Below the pieces are notes generated by a model, which made no database searches, was not told the DNA's origin, and worked only from the letters and a program-made list of their open reading frames with translations. This document shows, piece after piece, positions 59,202-64,000 of a stretch of 64,000 bases of DNA (position 1 is the stretch's first letter; every line of letters begins with the position of its first letter). The stretch is taken from the NCBI RefSeq assembly GCF_000969605.1, contig NZ_JZUE01000004.1, positions 62,001-126,000 on the forward strand, written 5' to 3'. The position numbers and the translations under genes are program-made. This DNA is from Aquincola tertiaricarbonis. Lineage in GTDB: Bacteria; Pseudomonadota; Gammaproteobacteria; Burkholderiales; Burkholderiaceae_C.

Positions 59202-59984
59202 ATGGAAACCGACACCGCACCCATCACCGCCAGCGGCACGCAGACGCTGATGCGCGGCCTGCAGCTCATCGAATGCGTGGCCGAAGGCATCGGCGACGTG
59301 CGCGGCATCGCCCAGCGCCTGGGCACGCCGCGCAGCACCACCCACCGCATGCTGGGCAGCCTGGTGCAGGCCGGCTGGCTGCATCACATCCCTTACCGCG
59401 GCTACCTGCTGGGGCCCAAGCTGCTGTGGCTGGGCCAGCAGGCCAGCGAGCAGCGGCCGCTGGCCGCGCTGGCGCATCCGCACCTGGCGCTGCTGGCGCA
59501 GCAGACCGGCGACACGGTGCACCTGGGCACGGTGGAGGCCGACGAGGTGCTCTACCTGGACAAGGTGTCCGGCACCAAGGGGCTGGAGATGCGCTCGCGC
59601 ATCGGCCAGCGCATGCCGCTGGCCTCCACCGGCGTGGGCAAGGCGCTGATGCTGGGGATGGACGAGGACCGCTGGAAGCCGCTGCACAAGCAGGCGCAGC
59701 AGGCGCGCGCCCCCGGCAAGCCCGCACTGCGGCCCTGGCGGCAGTGGCTGGCCGAGATGCGCCGCTACCGCGAGCAGGGCGTGGTGATGGACCTGGAGGA
59801 GAACGAATACGGCATTCGCTGCGTGGGCGCGCCGGTGCGAGACATCAGCGGCGAGGTGGTGGCCGCCATCAGCGTGGCCAGCGCCCTGCCCTACATGCCC
59901 GATGAACGCATGGCCCGGATGGCGCCGGTGGTGCGCACGCGGGCGCAGGCCCTGTCCCGCGAGCTGGGCTGGAGCGGCGCATGA
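59202..59984 (+). CDS. IclR family transcriptional regulator
   Basis: This 260-residue regulator has an N-terminal winged helix (GIAQRLGTPRSTTHRMLGSL) and a C-terminal IclR effector domain (LEMRSRIGQRMPLASTGVGKA, ENEYGIRCVGAPV). It leads the dgoK-dgoA-Bug-kduD operon and is probably its repressor, sensing a sugar acid or its 2-keto-3-deoxy derivative. A longer in-frame start at 59052 lies upstream of the promoter and was rejected. Its stop overlaps dgoK (ATGA). Confidence 0.92.
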   Translation: METDTAPITASGTQTLMRGLQLIECVAEGIGDVRGIAQRLGTPRSTTHRMLGSLVQAGWLHHIPYRGYLLGPKLLWLGQQASEQRPLAALAHPHLALLAQQTGDTVHLGTVEADEVLYLDKVSGTKGLEMRSRIGQRMPLASTGVGKALMLGMDEDRWKPLHKQAQQARAPGKPALRPWRQWLAEMRRYREQGVVMDLEENEYGIRCVGAPVRDISGEVVAAISVASALPYMPDERMARMAPVVRTRAQALSRELGWSGA

Positions 59985-60979
59985 CCCACACGCAGCCGAC
60001 GGTCGACCTGCTGGCCCTCGACTGGGGCACTTCCAACCTGCGCGCCTATGCCCTGGCCGCCGACGGCCGGGTGCTGGCCGAGCGCAGCAGCGCCCGCGGC
60101 ATCGCGCAGCTGGCGCAGCCCGGCGACGCCGGCTTCGAGCAGGCGCTGGACGAGATCGCCGGCGACTGGCTGCGCGCCCGCCCCGGCCTGCCGATGGTGG
60201 CCTGCGGCATGGTGGGCAGTGCCCAGGGCTGGCGCGAGGCCGCCTACGTGCCCTGTCCCGCCGACGTGCAGCGGCTGGCCGACCAGGCCTGCCGGGTGGC
60301 CACCGCGCACGGCCCGCTGCTGATTGCGCCCGGCCTGCTGCATGCGCCGGCCGATGCGCCGCCCGACGTGATGCGCGGCGAGGAGATCCAGATCGCCGGC
60401 GCGCTGGCCGCCCTGCCTGCGGCCGGCCTCGATGCCGACGAGGCCTGGCTGCTGCTGCCCGGCACGCACGCCAAGTGGGCGCAGGTGCGGCACGGCCGGG
60501 TGCTCGGCTTTGCCACCTACATGACCGGTGAGCTGTATGCGGTGCTGCGCAAGCATTCCCTGCTGGGGCGCACCATGCCGGCGGAGACGGACGGGCCCGT
60601 GGCCAGCGACGAAGCCGCCTTTGCCGCAGGCGTCGCGCAAGCCCGGCAGGCCGGCCCGGGCGACCTGCCGCACCAGCTGTTCGCCACCCGCACGCTGGGC
60701 CTCACCGGGCGGCTGGGGCCGCAGGCCCAGGCCGACTACCTCTCGGGCCTGCTCATCGGGCATGAACTGGTGTCCGGCCTGGCGCGGCTGCAGGGCCGCC
60801 CGCCGCTGGTGCTGGTGGGCGAGCCGGCGCTGCTGCAGCGCTATGCGGGCGCGCTGCATGCCCTGGGGCAGGCACCCGCCGCCTTGCTGGGCAACAGCGC
60901 TCCGCAGGGCTTGTTGCAGTTCGCATGCGCGGCCGGCCTGCTGGCCGGGCATGCGCCGACCTTGAAAGCCGTTCCATGA
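59981..60979 (+). CDS. dgoK: 2-dehydro-3-deoxygalactonokinase
   Basis: This 332-residue sugar-acid kinase of the ASKHA fold phosphorylates 2-keto-3-deoxygalactonate at C6. The phosphate-1 motif LDWGTSNLRAYALAADG is near the N-terminus, and MVACGMVGSAQGW and LLPGTHAKWAQV are DgoK-type segments. It is linked by ATGA overlaps to iclR upstream and dgoA downstream. The next step is cleavage of the product by DgoA. Confidence 0.94.
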   Translation: MTHTQPTVDLLALDWGTSNLRAYALAADGRVLAERSSARGIAQLAQPGDAGFEQALDEIAGDWLRARPGLPMVACGMVGSAQGWREAAYVPCPADVQRLADQACRVATAHGPLLIAPGLLHAPADAPPDVMRGEEIQIAGALAALPAAGLDADEAWLLLPGTHAKWAQVRHGRVLGFATYMTGELYAVLRKHSLLGRTMPAETDGPVASDEAAFAAGVAQARQAGPGDLPHQLFATRTLGLTGRLGPQAQADYLSGLLIGHELVSGLARLQGRPPLVLVGEPALLQRYAGALHALGQAPAALLGNSAPQGLLQFACAAGLLAGHAPTLKAVP

Positions 60980-61641
60980 CCGACGTTCTCCATCCCGATG
61001 CCGCCTTGCGCGCCCACCGCTTCCAGCAGGCCCGCCGACTGCTGCCGCTGGTGGCCATCCTGCGCGGCCTGCAGCCCGAAGAAGCCATCGGCGTGGGCCA
61101 GGCGCTGGCCGAGGCCGGTTTCCATTTCGTCGAGGTGCCGCTCAATTCGCCCGATGCCTTCGAGAGCATCCGCCGCCTGCGCGGCCACCTGCCTTCCGAA
61201 GTGCTGGTGGGCGCCGGCACCGTGATGCAGCTGGCCGAGGTGGCGCAGCTGGCCGCGCTGGGCGCCGACCTGGTGGTGATGCCGCATGCCGACGTGGCCC
61301 TGATCCGCGAGGCCAAGGCCCAGGGACTGCTGTGCCTGCCCGGCGTGGCCACGCCCACCGAAGCCTTCGCCGCGCTGGCTGCCGGCGCGGACGGGCTCAA
61401 GCTGTTCCCGGCCGAGCTGGTGAGCCCCGCGGCGGTGAAGGCGATGCGCGCCGTGCTGCCACCGGGGCTGCTGCTGCTGCCGGTGGGCGGCATCACGCCC
61501 GGGGGCATGGCCGCCTACCGCCAGGCCGGTGCCGGCGGCTTCGGCCTGGGCAGCGCTCTGTATGCACCCGGCCTGGGCGCCGACGAGGTGGGCCGCCGCG
61601 CGCGGGAGTTCGTCGCCGCCTGGCAGGCGCCGGGCGGCTGA
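60976..61641 (+). CDS. dgoA: 2-dehydro-3-deoxy-6-phosphogalactonate aldolase
   Basis: This 221-residue class I aldolase of the KDPG/KDPGal type yields pyruvate and glyceraldehyde 3-phosphate. The Schiff-base lysine is in ADGLKLFPAEL, the catalytic glutamate region is FVEVPLNSP, and GAGTVMQ and PVGGITPGG bind the phosphate. Pairing with DgoK selects the galactonate variant over Eda. It overlaps dgoK by ATGA; the Bug gene follows after 27 bp. Confidence 0.94.
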   Translation: MTDVLHPDAALRAHRFQQARRLLPLVAILRGLQPEEAIGVGQALAEAGFHFVEVPLNSPDAFESIRRLRGHLPSEVLVGAGTVMQLAEVAQLAALGADLVVMPHADVALIREAKAQGLLCLPGVATPTEAFAALAAGADGLKLFPAELVSPAAVKAMRAVLPPGLLLLPVGGITPGGMAAYRQAGAGGFGLGSALYAPGLGADEVGRRAREFVAAWQAPGG

Positions 61642-61668
61642 GATTTCTAACGAGGAGACAAGCACGCC

Positions 61669-62637
61669 ATGACCATCACACGACGCACCACGCTGCAGGC
61701 CGCCGGCCTGGCCGCCCTGGGCCTGCTGCAGGCCGCCCCCGCCCGCGCGCAGGACTATCCCCAGCGCCCCATCGAGCTGGTGGTGCCTTATGCCGCCGGC
61801 GGCGGCACCGACGCGGTGGCCCGGGCCTTCGCCGAGGCGCTGAAGAAGCACCTGCCGCAGTCGGTGCTGGTGGTCAACAAGGCCGGTGCGGGTGGCGCCA
61901 TCGGCTTCACCGAGGTGATGTCCTCCCGCCCCGACGGCTACAAGATCGGCGTGGGCACGGTGGAGATCACGATGCTGCCGCACCTGGGCGTGGCCCGCTT
62001 CTCGGCCGACGACTTCACGCCCATCGCCCAGCTGAATGCGGAGCCCAGCGCCGTCACGGTGCAGTCCGGCGCGCCCTGGCGCACGCTGGAAGATTTCCTG
62101 GCCCATGCACGCGCCAAGCCGGGCGAAGTGCGCATCGGCAACTCGGGCACCGGCGCCATCTGGCACCTGGCGGCCGAGCAGATGGGCCGCAAGACCGGCA
62201 CCCGCTTCATGCACGTGCCCTATGCCGGCGCCAACCCCGCCATCAACGATTTGCTGGGCGGCCACATCGAGGCGGTGACGGTCAGCCCGTCGGAGGTGGC
62301 GCAGCATGTGGCCGGCGGCAAGCTCCGGCTGCTGGGCGTGATGGCCGACCAGCGTGCGGCCCGCTTTGCCGACGTGCCCACGCTGAAGGAGCGGGGCATC
62401 GACGTGAGCATCAGCACCTGGCGCGGCATCGTGGTGCCGCGGCGCACGCCGCCGCAGGTGGTGGAGGTGCTGCGCAATGCCAGCCGCCTGGCCGCGCAGG
62501 AAGCCGGTTTCCGCGATGCGCTGGCCCGGCTGGACCTGACCCATGTCTATGCCGACGCACCGCACTTCCAGAAGGTGATCGAGCGCGACAACGCCTTCTT
62601 CAAGCAGCTGATGGCCGAACTGGGCATCAGCCGCTGA
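61669..62637 (+). CDS. Bug-type tripartite tricarboxylate transporter receptor (sugar-acid operon)
   Basis: This 322-residue periplasmic receptor has a twin-arginine-like signal (RRTTLQAAGLAALGLLQAAP) and Bug-family strands VVPYAAGGGTDAVAR and NKAGAGGAIG. It lies between dgoA and kduD, so its ligand is probably an aldonate or uronate-derived acid rather than a tricarboxylate. GAGGAGA precedes ATG 61669. Confidence 0.93.
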   Translation: MTITRRTTLQAAGLAALGLLQAAPARAQDYPQRPIELVVPYAAGGGTDAVARAFAEALKKHLPQSVLVVNKAGAGGAIGFTEVMSSRPDGYKIGVGTVEITMLPHLGVARFSADDFTPIAQLNAEPSAVTVQSGAPWRTLEDFLAHARAKPGEVRIGNSGTGAIWHLAAEQMGRKTGTRFMHVPYAGANPAINDLLGGHIEAVTVSPSEVAQHVAGGKLRLLGVMADQRAARFADVPTLKERGIDVSISTWRGIVVPRRTPPQVVEVLRNASRLAAQEAGFRDALARLDLTHVYADAPHFQKVIERDNAFFKQLMAELGISR

Positions 62638-62650
62638 GCGGCGAAGCGGC

Positions 62651-63415
62651 ATGACGGACACCTCCGCCTTCACGCTGCAGGGCCGGGTGGCCCTGGTCAC
62701 CGGCTGCAACAAGGGGCTGGGCCAGGGCATGGCGCTGGCGCTGGCCGCGGCCGGCGCCCGCATCGTGGCCGTCAACCGCAGCGCGCCCGACGACACCATG
62801 GCCCGGCTGCAGGCGATGGGCGCGCCGGCGCTGGACCTGCGGGCCGATTTCACCGACGTGGCCGGCTACGGCGCGCTGGTGGCGCAGGCGGTGCAGGCCT
62901 TCGGCCGCGTGGACATCCTGGTGAACAACGCCGGCACCATCCGCCGCGCCGATGCGCTCGACGTCACCGAGGCCGACTGGGACGCGGTGGTCGACCTCAA
63001 CCTCAAGAGCGTGTTCTTCCTGTCGCAGGCGGTGGCCCGGCAGTGCGTGGCCCAGGGCGGTGGCGGCAAGATCATCAACATCGCATCGATGCTGTCGTAC
63101 CAGGGCGGGCTGCGCGTGCCGGCCTACACCGCGGCCAAGAGCGCGGTGCTGGGCCTCACGCGGCAACTGGCCAACGAATGGGCGCCGCACGGCATCCAGG
63201 TCAATGCCATCGCGCCGGGCTACATGGCCACCGACAACACCGAGGCGCTGCGCGCGGATGCCGACCGCAGCAGCGCCATCCTGGCGCGCATCCCGGCCGG
63301 CCGTTGGGGCACGCCGGCCGACCTGGCCGGGCCGGTGGTGTTCCTGGCCTCGGCCGCGTCGGACTACGTCAACGGCTTCACCCTGGCGGTGGACGGCGGC
63401 TGGCTGGCGCGCTAG
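62651..63415 (+). CDS. kduD: KduD-type 2-dehydro-3-deoxy-D-gluconate 5-dehydrogenase
   Basis: This 254-residue SDR closely resembles KduD, which reduces 2,5-diketo-3-deoxygluconate to 2-keto-3-deoxygluconate in uronate breakdown. Shared segments are NNAGTIRRADALDVTEADWD, GGKIINIASMLSYQGG, the YTAAK catalytic pair, NAIAPGYMATDNTEAL and the C-terminal AVDGGWLAR. It follows the Bug gene by 13 bp. Its stop lies in a hairpin shared with the convergent PEP-CTERM gene. Confidence 0.92.
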   Translation: MTDTSAFTLQGRVALVTGCNKGLGQGMALALAAAGARIVAVNRSAPDDTMARLQAMGAPALDLRADFTDVAGYGALVAQAVQAFGRVDILVNNAGTIRRADALDVTEADWDAVVDLNLKSVFFLSQAVARQCVAQGGGGKIINIASMLSYQGGLRVPAYTAAKSAVLGLTRQLANEWAPHGIQVNAIAPGYMATDNTEALRADADRSSAILARIPAGRWGTPADLAGPVVFLASAASDYVNGFTLAVDGGWLAR

Positions 63416-63430
63416 CCAGCTAGCCGCGCC
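63406..63430. terminator. Bidirectional terminator-like hairpin at a convergent junction
   Basis: GGCGC-GCTAGC (63406-63416) pairs with GCTAGC-C-GCGCC (63419-63430), an 11-bp stem with one bulged C and a CA loop. The stop codons of kduD and of the convergent PEP-CTERM gene both lie inside the stem. There is no T-run. Confidence 0.5.
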
Positions 63431-64000
63431 GCCCCCGGCGCAGCGCGGCCACGCCGGCCAGCGCCAGGCCGGCGAGCAGGGCCGAGGCCGGTTCAGGGAT
63501 CTCCTGCGGCGGGCCGCCGCCATCGTCGCCAAGGCGCGCATACACCGAGAAGTGCGACAGGTCGGGGATGCGGCCGCCGCCGTTGACGAAGCTCATCGAC
63601 CAGGCGCCGCCACCGCTGCCATCGAACAGCACGTCGTCGAAGAAGTACAGCGCATAGGCGTCGCTGCCCTTCAGCACGCCGATCAGGTCCAGCGTGGTGG
63701 GCAGGCTGCCGCCGGTGCCGGTGAGCGTCCAGTTGCCGGACTTGCCGGTGGTGGACGTCAGCGCGAACTGGATGCCCAGCAGGTTGTTGCTGGTGTCGGG
63801 GCTGTTGTCGGTGTTGTCCTTCGCGGCCAGGCCCCAGCCGCTCTGCCACTTCAGGCCCAGGCCGTTGATCGCGGCGGCGCTGTCGTTGCCCGACACCACG
63901 CCATAACAATCGTTGGCATTGCTGGCGCCACCGGCCGGGCCGTTGACGCCATAGGTCATGTCGCTGACGGCCAGGCCCTGCGGATGTGGCGTGCCGTCGC
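63420..64000 (-). CDS. PEP-CTERM sorting domain protein (5' end cut by window)
   Basis: About 193 C-terminal residues are visible, and the frame stays open to the window edge; the ATG at 63959 is internal. The body is Gly/Ser/Asn-rich and beta-rich (GNWTLTGTGG, YALYFFDDVLFDGSGGGAW). The C-terminus has the IPEPAS motif, a membrane helix (LLAGLALAGVAAL) and an Arg tail (RRGRRG), the exosortase sorting signal. It is a second exosortase target after the one at 50013. The biological role is unknown. Confidence 0.88.
   Translation of the reverse strand, partial: DGTPHPQGLAVSDMTYGVNGPAGGASNANDCYGVVSGNDSAAAINGLGLKWQSGWGLAAKDNTDNSPDTSNNLLGIQFALTSTTGKSGNWTLTGTGGSLPTTLDLIGVLKGSDAYALYFFDDVLFDGSGGGAWSMSFVNGGGRIPDLSHFSVYARLGDDGGGPPQEIPEPASALLAGLALAGVAALRRGRRG

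Noticed and set aside
1-64000. Search for tRNA genes, CRISPR arrays, insertion sequences, integrases and phage genes
   Set aside because: No cloverleaf-like T-loop sequences, regularly spaced repeats, transposase or integrase motifs were recognised by eye; a dedicated scan could still reveal small RNAs.

Overview
The window is very GC-rich coding DNA (third codon positions almost all G or C), with nearly gap-free operons. It looks like a metabolically versatile betaproteobacterium of the order Burkholderiales. The grounds are five orphan Bug-type periplasmic receptors of the tripartite tricarboxylate (TTT) transporter family, a tcuRAB tricarballylate/citrate locus, two PEP-CTERM surface proteins and many small LysR-controlled catabolic cassettes. 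Genus cannot be fixed from the sequence alone. No tRNA, rRNA, CRISPR array, insertion sequence or phage gene was seen.

Layout. 1-4642: end of a short-chain dehydrogenase (SDR) gene, a tannase/feruloyl-esterase-type lipoprotein and a GAF-PucR regulator. 4655-13488: a MocR-type regulator divergent from a complete Nit1C ('nitrogen starvation') cluster: MSMEG_0572-type protein, Nit6803-type nitrilase, radical SAM enzyme, GNAT acetyltransferase, PurM-like enzyme, glycosyltransferase fused to the MSMEG_0570 protein, and flavin oxidoreductase. The 361-bp control region carries six TTGATCGC-type repeats and a good sigma-54 (-24/-12) promoter candidate. This is the most unusual system in the window.

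13499-18270: acyl-CoA ligase, acyl-CoA dehydrogenase and Bug receptor with a divergent LysR gene. 18254-23395: LpxR-like lipid A deacylase, DUF1330 and DUF4256 proteins, thioredoxin 2, a Crp/Fnr regulator and a second tannase-family lipoprotein. 23374-29626: FAD monooxygenase plus Bug with a divergent LysR, an NmrA-type reductase with another LysR, and a LysE/RhtB exporter. 29634-33524: an 835-residue ATPase-type regulator, a VOC protein, a small secreted protein and a RidA-like protein.

33640-44559: one long leftward run of twelve tightly packed genes. It holds an NMT1/THI5-type ABC importer with two permeases, class II aldolase, TauD dioxygenase, GntR regulator, SDR, aminotransferase, alpha/beta hydrolase, M20 carbamoylase/amidohydrolase and a bicupin; an amidase is divergent. 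It looks like an uncharacterised pathway for an imported nitrogenous compound. 46122-49960: aldolase, D-2-hydroxyacid dehydrogenase and Bug with a divergent LysR. 50013-53542: PEP-CTERM protein, an unusual subtilase and a lipoprotein. 53621-58207: tcuR-tcuA-tcuB-Bug. 58270-63415: SDR divergent from iclR-dgoK-dgoA-Bug-kduD, a sugar-acid pathway. 63420-64000: a second PEP-CTERM protein, cut by the window end.

The recurring design is regulator + catabolic enzymes + one orphan Bug receptor, seen five times without the TctA/TctB membrane parts. Each Bug probably delivers the substrate of its neighbouring enzymes to a TTT permease encoded elsewhere. Three convergent junctions carry perfect or near-perfect hairpins overlapping or adjoining the stop codons and probably serve as two-way transcript ends.
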